A stretch of DNA of 64,000 nucleotides from assembly GCF_028595285.1 (NCBI RefSeq), contig NZ_JAQQXQ010000008.1, positions 62,001 to 126,000 on the forward strand. The letters run 5' to 3'. The notes beneath the pieces are model-generated. The model was given only the letters and a program-made list of their open reading frames with translations. It did no database searches and was not told the DNA's origin. Of this stretch, positions 42,886 through 52,499 are shown in pieces (position 1 is the first letter of the stretch; every line of letters starts with the position of its first letter). The stretch comes from Erythrobacter fulvus. Its GTDB lineage: Bacteria; Pseudomonadota; Alphaproteobacteria; Sphingomonadales; Sphingomonadaceae. The translations under genes and the position numbers were made by a program.

Positions 42886-43973
42886 GAGGGCGCGACCTCG
42901 ACCTTGGCGGGTTCGCGCACGGTCGGCCTTACCAGCGTCACGGACTGGCCTTCGCGCAGCTTCTGCACGCCCTTGACGACGACCTGCGTGCCCTTGGCAA
43001 TCTTCGCTTCGAGCAGCGCCAGACCGTCGCGGCGCGAGGCGATGGTTACCGGCACGCGCACCGCCTTGCCGTCTTTCACCGCGAAGACCGAGGAGCCATC
43101 GCCGGTCCACATCACCGCCGCTTCGGGCACGGCCGGGCGCAGCTGGCCGCTATCGGCAAAGCGCACCGCAAAGCTCATGCCCGGGCGGAAGGTATCCGCC
43201 GAATTGTCGATCGCGGCGCGCGCGCGATAGCTGCGCTGTTCGAGCTCGATCGTGCTATCGACCGCTTCGATGGTGGTCGGGATCGCGCGGTCGGGATCGG
43301 AAAAGGCCACGACCTCGACGCTCTGGCCGGGCCGCAGGCGGCGAAACACCGCTTCGGGCGCATTGAAATCGACATAGAGCCGGGCGCGCTGGTCGATCTG
43401 GGCGATCAGCGTGGTCGGGGTCACCCGGTCGCCGGGGTCGAGATCGGAAAAGCTGACATGGCCGGCGAACGGCGCGCGGATGGTGCGCTCGGACAATGCC
43501 AAGGCGGCCTGATCACGTTCGATCTGCGCGGCAGCAAGAGCCGTTTCACCGGCCTCGATCTGGCTGTCGGACAGCGCGCCGGTATCCTCGATCCGGCGAT
43601 AGCGAGCGAGCAACTGCTCGGCCTCCGCCACCCGCACCTCGGCCAGCTTCAGCGCCAGCCGTTCGGCCCGGGCATCAAGCTCCACCAGCACCGCGCCCTG
43701 ACGGACGAAGGCCCCGGGGGAAAAGCGCACCGCCGCGATCCGGCCCGACACTTCGGGATAAATCTGCGCCGAACGCACGGCACGGGCCGTGCCGACCGCT
43801 TCGACAATGTCCTCGTCCGGCAGCAGACGCACGGGTTCTGCGACAACAGCCACGCTGCGGTCGCCACCGCGATCCTGTTCGGCAGAGCAGGCGGCCAGCA
43901 GCATTACGGCCGCCATGGAGAGGAATAAACGCATATGGAGAGGGCTGTTTCGCAGATTGGAAGGTTTGTCCAT
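42882..43973 (-). CDS. RND efflux periplasmic adaptor
   Basis: This protein of about 363 residues is a membrane-fusion protein of the MexA type. It has a lipoprotein signal with lipobox LLAAC (Cys29), a barrel-sandwich hybrid with SAQIYPEVSGRIAAVRFSPG and FVRQGAVLVELDARAERLAL, a coiled-coil hairpin, then RTIRAPFAGHVSFSDLDPGD and beta-barrel segments. The ATG at 43973 has AGGA just upstream; an alternative ATG at 43934 would also leave a complete lipoprotein signal. It is the first gene of an adaptor-permease-channel operon in which all three genes overlap by four bases. Confidence 0.93.
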   Translation of the reverse strand: MDKPSNLRNSPLHMRLFLSMAAVMLLAACSAEQDRGGDRSVAVVAEPVRLLPDEDIVEAVGTARAVRSAQIYPEVSGRIAAVRFSPGAFVRQGAVLVELDARAERLALKLAEVRVAEAEQLLARYRRIEDTGALSDSQIEAGETALAAAQIERDQAALALSERTIRAPFAGHVSFSDLDPGDRVTPTTLIAQIDQRARLYVDFNAPEAVFRRLRPGQSVEVVAFSDPDRAIPTTIEAVDSTIELEQRSYRARAAIDNSADTFRPGMSFAVRFADSGQLRPAVPEAAVMWTGDGSSVFAVKDGKAVRVPVTIASRRDGLALLEAKIAKGTQVVVKGVQKLREGQSVTLVRPTVREPAKVEVAPS

Positions 43974-44011
43974 TCAATCCTGCGCAGGCAATCGGGTTCC
44001 ATCGCAGGCAA

Positions 44012-44046
44012 GCAAAAGGGCGCCGACACTCGATCGTCGGCGCCCT
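44012..44046 (-). terminator. Intrinsic terminator after katG
   Basis: The sequence AAGGGCGCCGAC (44017-44028), a short loop, and GTCGGCGCCCTT (44035-44046) form a perfect 12-base stem. In the katG direction it is followed by TTTTGC. It lies about 17 bases beyond the katG stop and also separates it from the efflux operon. Confidence 0.85.
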
Positions 44047-44062
44047 TCGCCTGTCATGCCGA

Positions 44063-46324
44063 TTACTTCAGGTCGAAGCGATCGAGCATCATCACCTTGT
44101 TCCAGGCCTTGGCGAAGTCGGCCACGAACTTCTTCTCGCCGCCCTTCACTGCATAGACCTCGGCCACAGCGCGCAGCTCGGAATTGGAGCCGAACACCAG
44201 ATCGACTTCGGTCGCGGTCCACTTGAGCGCGCCGGTCTTGCGATCGCGACCTTCATACAGCCCTTCGGTCTCGGCCGGCTTCCATTCGTTGGCCATGTCG
44301 AGCAGGTTGGCGAAGAAGTCGTTGCTGAGCGTGCCGGGCTTGTCGGTGAACACACCATGCTTGGCCTGACCGGCATTGGCGTCGAGCATCCGCATGCCCG
44401 CCACCAGCACAGTCATTTCCGGCACGGTGAGGGTCAGGGTGTCGGCCTGATCGATCAGCATTTCCGACGGCGAGCGGCGCGCGCGTTCGCTGTAGAAGTT
44501 GCGGAACCCGTCAGCCGCCGGACGCAGCAGTTCGAAGGATGCGGCATCGGTGTGCGCGTCGGTCGCATCGACCCGGCCCGGGGTGAAGGGCACGGAAACG
44601 CTGTGACCGGCTGCCTTGGCCGCATCCTCGACCGCGACCACGCCGCCGAGCACCACGAGATCGGCGATCGACACCTTCTTCTTGCCCGACTTGGCGTTGA
44701 AGTTCGCCTGCACGGCTTCGAGCGCCTTCACCACCTTGGCGAGAGTTTCGGGGTCGTTCACGCCCCAGTCCTTCTGCGGCGCGAGCCGGATGCGCGCGCC
44801 ATTGGCGCCGCCGCGCATGTCGGTATCGCGGAAAGTCACCGCCGAAGCCCAGGCGGTGCGCACCAGTTCCGAACGCGACAGGCCGGTGGCGCGGATCGCG
44901 TCCTTGAGCGAGGCGACGTCGGCTGCCTCGATCATGGCGTAATCGGCCTTGGGCAGAGGGTCCTGCCAGATCAGGTCTTCGGCAGGCACCTCGGCACCGA
45001 CATAGCGCGCCTTCGGCCCCATGTCGCGGTGGGTAAGCTTGAACCACGCGCGGGCAAAGGCTTCGTCCATCGCCTCGGGATTGTCGACCCATTCCTTGGT
45101 GATCTTGCCGTAGGCCGGATCATAGCGGAGCGCGAGGTCGGTGGTGAGCATCACGGGCGCGTGGAACTTGCCCGGGATATGCGCATCGGGGACGATCTGG
45201 AGCTGTTCGGCATTGACCGGCTCCCACTGCTTGGCCCCTGCCGGGCTGGTGGTGAGCGTCCATTCGAAGGCATAAAGGTTGTCGAGGTAGTTGCTGCTCC
45301 AGGTCACCGGAGTGACCGTCCACGCGCCTTCGAGCCCGCTGGTCACCGCATCGGCGCCGGCGCCGGTGCCGCACTTGTTCTTCCAGCCGAAGCCCTGCGC
45401 TTCGACACCTTCCGCCGCGGGCTCCTTGCCGACGCAATCGGCGGCCTTGTGCGCGCCGTGCATCTTGCCGAGCGTGTGCCCGCCGACGATCAGCGCGGCG
45501 GTTTCCTCGTCGTTCATGCCCATCCGCGCAAAGGTGGTGCGGATCGCTTGGGCTGCGCGCATGATATCGGCGCTGCCTTCCGGCCCTTCGGGATTGACGT
45601 AGATCAGGCCCATTTCCGAGGCCGCGAGCGGGTTTTCGAGGTCACCGTCGGCACCTTCGCGATCCGACGTGAGGAACTTGGTTTCCGGGCCCCAATAGAC
45701 CATCTCGGGCTCCCATGCGTCGGCACGACCGCCCGCAAAGCCATAGGTCTTGAAGCCCGCATTCTCGAGCGAGACATTGCCTGCAAGGATGATGAGGTCG
45801 GACCACGAAAGGCTGGCACCATACTTCTGCTTTACCGGCCACAGCACGCGGCGGGCCTTGTCGAGGTTGCCGTTATCGGGCCAGCTGTTCAGCGGTTCGA
45901 AGCGGATCTGCCCGCCGTCCGAGCCGCCGCGCCCGTCGCCCGCGCGATAGGTGCCGGCCGAGTGCCAGGCGAGGCGGATGAACAGGCCCGCATAATTGCC
46001 GTAATCCGCCGGCCACCAGTCCTGCGAATCCGTCAGCGCAGCGTTGATGTCGGCCTTCACCGCCTTCAAATCGAGCTTGGCGAATTCGCTGGCGTAGTCG
46101 AACGCCTCGCCGTTGGGGTCGGGGTTGTATTCGTTCTGGCGCAGGCGCGACAGATCAACCACGTTCGGCCACCAGTCCTGCACCGAACGCGGCGCGGCCT
46201 GATCCTGCGGCACGCCGACGCGGCCCATGCCCGGCTCGTTGAAGCCCGGCGGCGTGGCGCCGGCGGGAATGGCAAGGAGAAGGCTGGAGGAGAGGAGCAG
46301 CAGCCCCTTCATTCTATGCGTCAT
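44063..46324 (-). CDS. katG: Catalase-peroxidase with signal peptide
   Basis: This 753-residue heme enzyme removes hydrogen peroxide by catalase and peroxidase reactions. The distal site [12 protein letters not shown] includes the Arg, Trp and His residues, [14 protein letters not shown] includes the tyrosine of the Met-Tyr-Trp adduct, and [16 protein letters not shown] carries the proximal histidine ligand. Unlike ordinary KatG, it starts with [20 protein letters not shown] and a cleavable segment ending PAGA, so it is probably periplasmic, as in KatP-like enzymes. It ends in a strong terminator. Confidence 0.97.
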   Translation of the reverse strand: MTHRMKGLLLLSSSLLLAIPAGATPPGFNEPGMGRVGVPQDQAAPRSVQDWWPNVVDLSRLRQNEYNPDPNGEAFDYASEFAKLDLKAVKADINAALTDSQDWWPADYGNYAGLFIRLAWHSAGTYRAGDGRGGSDGGQIRFEPLNSWPDNGNLDKARRVLWPVKQKYGASLSWSDLIILAGNVSLENAGFKTYGFAGGRADAWEPEMVYWGPETKFLTSDREGADGDLENPLAASEMGLIYVNPEGPEGSADIMRAAQAIRTTFARMGMNDEETAALIVGGHTLGKMHGAHKAADCVGKEPAAEGVEAQGFGWKNKCGTGAGADAVTSGLEGAWTVTPVTWSSNYLDNLYAFEWTLTTSPAGAKQWEPVNAEQLQIVPDAHIPGKFHAPVMLTTDLALRYDPAYGKITKEWVDNPEAMDEAFARAWFKLTHRDMGPKARYVGAEVPAEDLIWQDPLPKADYAMIEAADVASLKDAIRATGLSRSELVRTAWASAVTFRDTDMRGGANGARIRLAPQKDWGVNDPETLAKVVKALEAVQANFNAKSGKKKVSIADLVVLGGVVAVEDAAKAAGHSVSVPFTPGRVDATDAHTDAASFELLRPAADGFRNFYSERARRSPSEMLIDQADTLTLTVPEMTVLVAGMRMLDANAGQAKHGVFTDKPGTLSNDFFANLLDMANEWKPAETEGLYEGRDRKTGALKWTATEVDLVFGSNSELRAVAEVYAVKGGEKKFVADFAKAWNKVMMLDRFDLK

Positions 46325-46572
46325 GGTTTGGTCCCTGTTTCGTTATCGAATGTCGTGCACCGGATTGCGGGGCAGGCGCACTTCGGATTTATCCCGATAA
46401 GCTGCCGCCTGCCTGACAGCGCAAGCTCCTAAGTGTGCGGATCGGTCGGACAAAACGGGTTCTCCCGATAACAGTAATCCGATTTTCCTGATGAAGCCGG
46501 GTGCCGCTTGCCGGACACGCGCGCACGCGGCATGGTCCGGCCAAGGATCGGCAACAGGGGCGACAGGCGGAC

Positions 46573-47943
46573 ATGGCAAAGGCAATCACCAAGGCGGCGG
46601 CACTGGCGGGAATGGCTCTGGCGGCCTTGCCCGCAACCGCGCAGGCAACCGCCCCGATCATCATGAGCGAGACCGAAGGCGTCGCCCCTGCCCTGCCTGC
46701 GATCCTCTCCCCGCGCGAGCGGGCGGAGCTGGAAAACCGCATCCTGGCCGATCGGCTCGATCGCATCATCCCCGAAATCATGCGCGCCGAAGGGATCGAC
46801 CTGTGGTTGCTGGTTGCGCGCGAATATTTCGAGGAACCGGTGGTCGCCACGATGCTCGATGCCGAGAACATGCACGCGCGCCGCCGCACCATCCTGATCT
46901 TCCACGACCCGGGCGAAGGCAAACCGGTCGAACGCCTGACGGTCAGCCGCTACGGTCTTGGCGGGTTGTTCGCGCCATCGTGGAACCCCGAAAGCCAGCC
47001 CGATCAGTGGCAGGCGGTGGGCGACATCATCGCCGCGCGCGATCCTGCCAGAATCGCGATCAACTCCTCCGACCTGTCGCAATTCGCCGATGGCATGACG
47101 CTCAGCCAGTACGAACGGTTCATGTCTGCTCTGCCGCCCGCGCTCCACCCGCGTGTCGTCAGCGGCGAAGGGCTGGCGATCCGCTGGCTGGAAAGCCGCA
47201 CGCCGGAGGAAATGACGCTTTATCCCACCATCGTGCGCATTGCCCATGCGGTGATCGGAGAGGCCTTCTCGCGCAAGGTCATCACCCCCGGCGTCACCAC
47301 GGCCGAACAGGTGCAATGGTGGTATCGCGACCGGTTGATGCAGCTCGGCCTCGATCCCTGGTTCCACCCCTCGGTCGCGATCCAGCGACAGGGCGCGGAC
47401 GGCATGATGGATGGTGACACGGTGATCCAGCCGGGCGACCTGTTGTGGACCGATTTCGGCATCACCTATCTGCGGCTCAATACCGATACCCAGCATGTGG
47501 CCTATGTGCTCAAGCCCGGCGAGACCGAGGCGCCCGCAGGCCTGCGCGCGGGGCTGGCAAACAGCAACAAGGTGCAGGATATCCTAACCAGCCATTTTGC
47601 GGTCGGGCGCAGCGGCAACGAAGTGCTGGCAATGGCACGGGCCGAAGCGATCGCAGCGGGTCTCGATCCGTCGATCTACACCCACCCGATTGGCCATCAT
47701 GGCCACGGCGCAGGGCCGGCAATCGGGTTCTGGGACAACCAGAACGGCGATCCGCGCGGGGATGGAACGATCCGCGCGAACACAGCCTGGTCGATCGAGC
47801 TTACCTCCTATGCCGCCGTGCCCGAATGGGGCGGGCAGCGGGTCGATTTCCGCACCGAGGAAGATGCCTTCTTCGACGGGGCGCGTGTGCGCTTCATCGA
47901 CGGACGGCAAACCGAAATCACCCTGATACCGTCCACACCGTAA
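46573..47943 (+). CDS. Exported M24-family peptidase
   Basis: This 456-residue protein has a signal peptide (MAKAITKAAALAGMALAALP, cut near ATAQA) and a creatinase/aminopeptidase-P-like architecture. The N-terminal regulatory domain contains RADGIDLWLL-like sequence (RAEGIDLWLLVAREYF). The pita-bread domain carries metal ligands at LLWTDFGITYLRLNTD (Asp, with a second expected Asp), IGHHGHGAGP (His) and NTAWSIEL (Glu). The pattern suggests an aminopeptidase or dipeptidase in the periplasm, but metal-site completeness needs alignment. The ATG at 46573 is preceded by AGGCGG. Confidence 0.85.
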   Translation: MAKAITKAAALAGMALAALPATAQATAPIIMSETEGVAPALPAILSPRERAELENRILADRLDRIIPEIMRAEGIDLWLLVAREYFEEPVVATMLDAENMHARRRTILIFHDPGEGKPVERLTVSRYGLGGLFAPSWNPESQPDQWQAVGDIIAARDPARIAINSSDLSQFADGMTLSQYERFMSALPPALHPRVVSGEGLAIRWLESRTPEEMTLYPTIVRIAHAVIGEAFSRKVITPGVTTAEQVQWWYRDRLMQLGLDPWFHPSVAIQRQGADGMMDGDTVIQPGDLLWTDFGITYLRLNTDTQHVAYVLKPGETEAPAGLRAGLANSNKVQDILTSHFAVGRSGNEVLAMARAEAIAAGLDPSIYTHPIGHHGHGAGPAIGFWDNQNGDPRGDGTIRANTAWSIELTSYAAVPEWGGQRVDFRTEEDAFFDGARVRFIDGRQTEITLIPSTP

Positions 47944-48022
47944 GCATTTTTGAGGGGAGCCGCACCCCTTGCATGGGCGGCGCTCGGGGGCCAAAGGGGA
48001 CGCCAGACAGGAGACCCCCGAA

Positions 48023-49516
48023 ATGCGTCAAATCGACCACTTCATCGTCGGCGACAGCCCCGCCCCGACCCGCAAGCACGCGATCTGGAACCCATCGACC
48101 GGCGAAGTGCAGGCCGAAGTCGCGCTGGGCGATGCCGCGCTGCTCGCCCGCGCGGTGGAAACCGCCAAGCGCGTCCAGCCCGAATGGGCCGCCACCAACC
48201 CGCAGCGCCGAGCGCGGGTGATGTTCAAGTTCAAGGAGCTGGTCGAGGCGAACATGCAGAGCCTCGCCGAAATGCTCTCGTCAGAACACGGCAAGACCGT
48301 GCCCGATGCCAAGGGCGACGTGCAGCGCGGGCTGGAAGTGATCGAATATGCCTGCGGGATCCCGCAGATCATGAAGGGCGAATATACCCACGGCGCCGGG
48401 CCTGGGATCGATGTCTATTCGATGCGCCAGCCGCTCGGTATCGGGGCGGGGATTACCCCGTTCAACTTCCCGGCGATGATCCCGATGTGGATGTTCGGCA
48501 TGGCCTGCGCGGCGGGCAATGCCTTCATCCTCAAGCCGTCGGAACGTGACCCGTCGGTGCCGGTGCGGCTCGCCGAACTCTTCCTCGAAGCAGGCGCGCC
48601 CGAAGGCCTGCTCCAAGTCGTCCACGGCGACAAGGAAATGGTCGACGCCATCATCGACCACCCCGACATCGCCGCGATCAGCTTTGTCGGCTCGTCCGAC
48701 ATTGCGCAGTACATCTATGCGCGGGGGAGCGCGAACAACAAGCGCGTGCAGGCTTTCGGCGGGGCGAAGAACCACGGGATCGTGCTGCCCGATGCCGATC
48801 TCGATCAAGTGGTGACCGACCTCACCGGGGCGGCCTTCGGCTCGGCGGGCGAGCGTTGCATGGCGCTGCCGGTTGTGGTGCCGGTTGGCGAGGAAACTGC
48901 GGAGCGCCTCAAGGAGAAGCTGCTCAAGTCGATCGCAGGCCTGCGCATCGGCGTCTCCAACGATCCCGACGCCGATTACGGCCCGGTCGTCACCCCCGAA
49001 CACAAGGCGCGGATCGAACAATGGATCACCACCGCCGAGGAAGAAGGCGCGGAAATCGTCGTCGATGGACGCGGCTTCACCTTGCAGGGCCATGAAAAGG
49101 GCTTCTTCGTCGGCCCGACGCTGATCGACCGCGTCACCCCGCAGATGCGCTCCTATCAGGAGGAAATCTTCGGTCCCGTCCTCCAGATCGTGCGCGCCAA
49201 TGATTTCGAAGCCGCGCTCAAGCTGCCGAGCGAGCACCAATACGGCAACGGCGTCGCGATCTTCACCCGCAACGGCCACGCCGCACGCGAATTCGCCGCG
49301 CGCGTCAATGTCGGGATGGTCGGCATCAACGTGCCGATCCCGGTGCCGGTCGCGTATCACTCCTTCGGCGGGTGGAAGCGCTCGGGCTTCGGCGACATCG
49401 ACCAGTACGGCACCGAGGGCCTGCGGTTCTGGACCAAGAACAAGAAGATCACCCAGCGCTGGCCCGACGGCGGCGGCGACGGCTCCAACGCCTTCGTCAT
49501 CCCGACGATGGGGTAA
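48023..49516 (+). CDS. mmsA: Methylmalonate-semialdehyde dehydrogenase
   Basis: This 497-residue aldehyde dehydrogenase is the CoA-acylating enzyme of valine and thymine catabolism. Family-specific elements are QPLGIGAGITPFNFPAMIPM, VQAFGGAKNHGIVLPDADLD, and the catalytic cysteine in FGSAGERCMALPVVV, the MmsA signature sequence. The CAGGAGACC site precedes the ATG at 48023. It produces propionyl-CoA or acetyl-CoA, which could in principle feed the carboxylase encoded around 21-25 kb. Confidence 0.95.
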   Translation: MRQIDHFIVGDSPAPTRKHAIWNPSTGEVQAEVALGDAALLARAVETAKRVQPEWAATNPQRRARVMFKFKELVEANMQSLAEMLSSEHGKTVPDAKGDVQRGLEVIEYACGIPQIMKGEYTHGAGPGIDVYSMRQPLGIGAGITPFNFPAMIPMWMFGMACAAGNAFILKPSERDPSVPVRLAELFLEAGAPEGLLQVVHGDKEMVDAIIDHPDIAAISFVGSSDIAQYIYARGSANNKRVQAFGGAKNHGIVLPDADLDQVVTDLTGAAFGSAGERCMALPVVVPVGEETAERLKEKLLKSIAGLRIGVSNDPDADYGPVVTPEHKARIEQWITTAEEEGAEIVVDGRGFTLQGHEKGFFVGPTLIDRVTPQMRSYQEEIFGPVLQIVRANDFEAALKLPSEHQYGNGVAIFTRNGHAAREFAARVNVGMVGINVPIPVPVAYHSFGGWKRSGFGDIDQYGTEGLRFWTKNKKITQRWPDGGGDGSNAFVIPTMG

Positions 49517-49519
49517 GAC

Positions 49520-50254
49520 TTACCCGGCTTCGATCGCGGCGATGGCGCGATCGAGCCATTCGCGCGGTTCGGGATCGTCACCCACGTGGGCGACGAATTC
49601 CTGACCGCGAGAGACAGCCGTCAGCCGCCCCGGCTCCTCCCATCGCCATGATGCGTCGTGGCAGCTGAGGCCAGTGCGGCGGAGCCATGATGGCACGATC
49701 CACTGGCTCGGCTTTGCACTAGGCGCGGTCAGACGCAGGGATGCAGGTGCGGTGCTGGCCGCAGCGCCGCGCCCGACGTAAAGCATGTCGTTGTTCGCAT
49801 GCAGACCGAAGGCGTGCGGCTGGCCGAGCGAGCGGTAATGCGCCCGCGTGGGCTCGTCGCAAGTCACGAGGTCGATGCGCTCCATGATTCGCAGGTAAGC
49901 GAAGATGCGATGGTGCCGCCCTTCCTCCGCGCTATCGAACAACCCGAAAAAGACGAAAACGTCGCCCTCGCGCACCCCCTGCTTCACCAGATGGCCCTGC
50001 GCGGCGTGGCACTGACCGAGGATCGCGGTGCCGTCTGCGCGGAACATCGGGTCGAAATGGCAGGCATCTCCTCCACCCAACCGCCCCCTGCTCGCCCTCG
50101 CGGCGTGCTCCCCCAGCCCGAGATCGCCATAGGTGACGGGCGACAAGCCCTTGGTGTCGGGGATCGGCAGGCTGATCGGACGGCCTTCGACGATCGGGGA
50201 AGGCCCGCCGCCCGCCGCACTGTCGAAGCCCTTGCGGGAGAAGATGATGCGCAT
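49520..50254 (-). CDS. Nmad3-like protein (nucleotide modification-associated)
   Basis: This 244-residue protein begins MRIIFSRKGFDSAAGGGPSP, which matches the N-terminus of the 'nucleotide modification associated domain 3' family as I recall it, followed by ISLPIPDTKGLSPVTYGDL, CHFDPMFRADGTAILGQCHA, DVFVFFGLFDS and ANNDMLYVGRG. The family was defined by gene neighbourhood near modified-base pathways in phages and bacteria, and its biochemical role is not established. Here it stands alone, convergent with mmsA and divergent from a nucleotidyltransferase. Assignment is from memory of the motif. Confidence 0.65.
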   Translation of the reverse strand: MRIIFSRKGFDSAAGGGPSPIVEGRPISLPIPDTKGLSPVTYGDLGLGEHAARASRGRLGGGDACHFDPMFRADGTAILGQCHAAQGHLVKQGVREGDVFVFFGLFDSAEEGRHHRIFAYLRIMERIDLVTCDEPTRAHYRSLGQPHAFGLHANNDMLYVGRGAAASTAPASLRLTAPSAKPSQWIVPSWLRRTGLSCHDASWRWEEPGRLTAVSRGQEFVAHVGDDPEPREWLDRAIAAIEAG

Positions 50255-50344
50255 CACCCATCCATCGCTCCAACGCGATTGTTGCACAAGACTCACCATC
50301 CGCGCTTGGCATTTGCACATGCAAGCGGCTAAAGGCCGCGCGCT

Positions 50345-51163
50345 ATGGTGAACGAGATCAAGGCAACCGCACTGGTGATGGCGGGCAAGCGATCGGGCGT
50401 GCTCGATCCGCTGGCCGAACGCGCAGGCGTTTCGCAAAAGGCGGTGGTGCCGGTGAACGGCGTGCCGATGATCGAACGGGTGGTGGCGCAGGTTGCCGCC
50501 TGTCCGTCGGTGGGTGCGATCCGCGTGGTCGCACATGACGAAGGCGAGATCGCCCGTCTTCCGGCGGTCGCCGCGCTGATCGCCGAGGGCCGCCTGACAA
50601 TGGTCGAGGGCCGGTTCAACATCGTCGATTCCGTGTTTGCTGGGGCGGAGGGCGCGGATTTCCCGCTGCTGATAACCACTGCGGACAATTGTCTGGTCAC
50701 CCCCGAAGGCTACAGCGAATTCATCGAAAAGTGCCTTGCCGCGGGGGCTGGCGGCGCAGCGGCGCTGGCGCGGCGCGAGGACGTTCAGGCGGCCGATCCG
50801 GTCGGCCAGAAACGATTCTACGAATTCCGCGACGGTGGCTATTCCAACTGCAACACCTACTGGCTCGGCAGCGCCGAGGCGCTCAAGGCTGCGGAGATCA
50901 TGCGTGAAGGCGGTCAGTTCATCAAATATCCGCGCCGCATCATCAAGGCTTTCGGCCTGATCAACCTGATCCGCTTCCGCATGGGCTGGGGTTCGAAAGA
51001 AAAGCTGTTCGCGCAGATTTCCCGCCGCTTCGGCTTCAAGCTGGTGCCGGTGGTGCTGTCCGACGGCCATTTCGCAATCGACGTGGACAACGAGCGCACC
51101 TTTGCAGTGACCGAGAAGATCCTGAAGCGCCGCGAGGGCGACCGGACGGGGGCCGCGGCCTGA
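50345..51163 (+). CDS. MobA-like nucleotidyltransferase
   Basis: This 272-residue protein has the NTP-transferase fold: KATALVMAGKRSGVLDPLAE at the N-terminus with the glycine-rich phosphate loop, KAVVPVNGVPMIERVVAQV, and FPLLITTADNCLVTPEGYSE with the metal-binding aspartate. Such enzymes activate sugars or alditols with NTP. The C-terminus is basic and contains FHFGFKL-like RRFGFKLVPVVLSDGHFAID. It directly precedes a flippase-like gene, 28 bases away, which suggests a role in synthesising a surface lipid or polysaccharide. Confidence 0.85.
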   Translation: MVNEIKATALVMAGKRSGVLDPLAERAGVSQKAVVPVNGVPMIERVVAQVAACPSVGAIRVVAHDEGEIARLPAVAALIAEGRLTMVEGRFNIVDSVFAGAEGADFPLLITTADNCLVTPEGYSEFIEKCLAAGAGGAAALARREDVQAADPVGQKRFYEFRDGGYSNCNTYWLGSAEALKAAEIMREGGQFIKYPRRIIKAFGLINLIRFRMGWGSKEKLFAQISRRFGFKLVPVVLSDGHFAIDVDNERTFAVTEKILKRREGDRTGAAA

Positions 51164-51191
51164 TCGGGTCGGGCTACGCGCGGGACATCGG

Positions 51192-52499
51192 ATGAAGCGC
51201 CTGTTTTCCAATATGGGCTGGCTGCTGGGCGGGCGCGGCTTCAATGCGGTATTAAGTCTCGTCTATCTCGCGCTTGCCACCCGCGCGCTGGGAACAATCG
51301 GATTTGGCCATTTCGCGCTGATCGTGGCGCTCGGTCAGACGATCACGGGACTGGCCAATTTCCAGACTTGGCAGTTCATCGTGCGCTGGGGCGCCAATGG
51401 CGATGGCGGCAGCGTCGATCCGGAAAAGGCAGCCGAGGCAACGGGGTTTGCGATCGCACTCGATTTCGTTTCGGTGGTTCTCGGCATTGCCTTGGCCGGT
51501 GCGGTGGTCGCCAGCGCGCCTTACTGGCTCGAAGTGCCCAGCGACATGCTGTGGCTGGCCTTTATCTATTGCGTGATTTCGCTCGCCGCGATCCGCACGA
51601 CCCCCACCGGTATCCTGCGCCTGCATTTCCGCTTTGCCAGTGCGACCGCCGCGGAAGCGGTGCAGCCGTTGATCCGGGCAGTGGGCGCGGGGTTGGCCTT
51701 TATCTTCATGCCGACCGTGGCCGGATTCATCATCGCCTATGCGATTGCCGAAGTCGCGGTGGCGGTGGCGCTGTGGATCGTGGCGGCGCGGGTCCAGCCG
51801 GTGAGCCTCCACACCATCAGCCTCAAGGCGATCCCTGCGCGCCACAAGGACGCGTGGGGCTTCGTTGTATCGACCAACCTTTCGGGCAGCCTGTCGATTG
51901 CGGGCAAGCAGGTGATGATCCTGCTGGTCGGCACCTTCGGGGGCGCGGCACTGGCAGGCGGCTTCCGCGTCGCAAGCCAGCTGGGACAGGCACTGGTCAG
52001 CCTTGCTCAGACCGTTTCGAAGGCGATCCTGCCCGAACTGGTCCATTCGCGCGAAAATGCCCTGGAGATCGCGCGACGCATGGCCAACATCGCTGCGGTC
52101 GGCGGAGTGATTGCGGTGGTTACCGCGCTGGTATTCGGACGGCTGGGCCTTGAACTGATCGCAGGCGAGGAATTCGGGGTGTTCTATTGGGCGATGGTTA
52201 TCCTTGCCATCGCGGGCGCGGTCGAACTGGTCGGCGCGAGCCTTGAATCGCTGTTGGTTTCGGCCGGCAAGGCACACGTGGCCTTCATTGTGCGGGCGGT
52301 ACCAACGGTGCTGGCGCTGGTGTTCCTGTCTGCGGCGATCGACTGGAACGGAGCCAAGGGGGCGGCCTTTGCGATGCTCGGTTCGAGCAGCCTTGCCGTG
52401 ATCGGCTTTTACGTGGCCATCCTCAACCTCAGCCAGATCCGGCTGGTGGTGGAGCCGGAAGAAGACGGCGGGACGGACACCAAGCTTCCAAAGCTCTAG
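51192..52499 (+). CDS. Polysaccharide flippase-like membrane protein
   Basis: This 435-residue protein has about 12 hydrophobic helices and the overall pattern of the MOP superfamily (Wzx-like oligosaccharide flippases), with NMGWLLGGRGFNAVLSLVYL at the N-terminus and LALATRALGTIGFGHFAL next. It may move a lipid-linked glycan across the inner membrane. No glycosyltransferase genes lie nearby, but a nucleotidyltransferase gene is immediately upstream. Its 3' end overlaps the convergent DUF6624 gene by four bases. Confidence 0.85.
   Translation: MKRLFSNMGWLLGGRGFNAVLSLVYLALATRALGTIGFGHFALIVALGQTITGLANFQTWQFIVRWGANGDGGSVDPEKAAEATGFAIALDFVSVVLGIALAGAVVASAPYWLEVPSDMLWLAFIYCVISLAAIRTTPTGILRLHFRFASATAAEAVQPLIRAVGAGLAFIFMPTVAGFIIAYAIAEVAVAVALWIVAARVQPVSLHTISLKAIPARHKDAWGFVVSTNLSGSLSIAGKQVMILLVGTFGGAALAGGFRVASQLGQALVSLAQTVSKAILPELVHSRENALEIARRMANIAAVGGVIAVVTALVFGRLGLELIAGEEFGVFYWAMVILAIAGAVELVGASLESLLVSAGKAHVAFIVRAVPTVLALVFLSAAIDWNGAKGAAFAMLGSSSLAVIGFYVAILNLSQIRLVVEPEEDGGTDTKLPKL

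Noticed and set aside
43496-46432. A 978-residue frame opposite katG
   Set aside because: KatG is unmistakable on the minus strand and ends in a terminator; the opposite frame also crosses that terminator.
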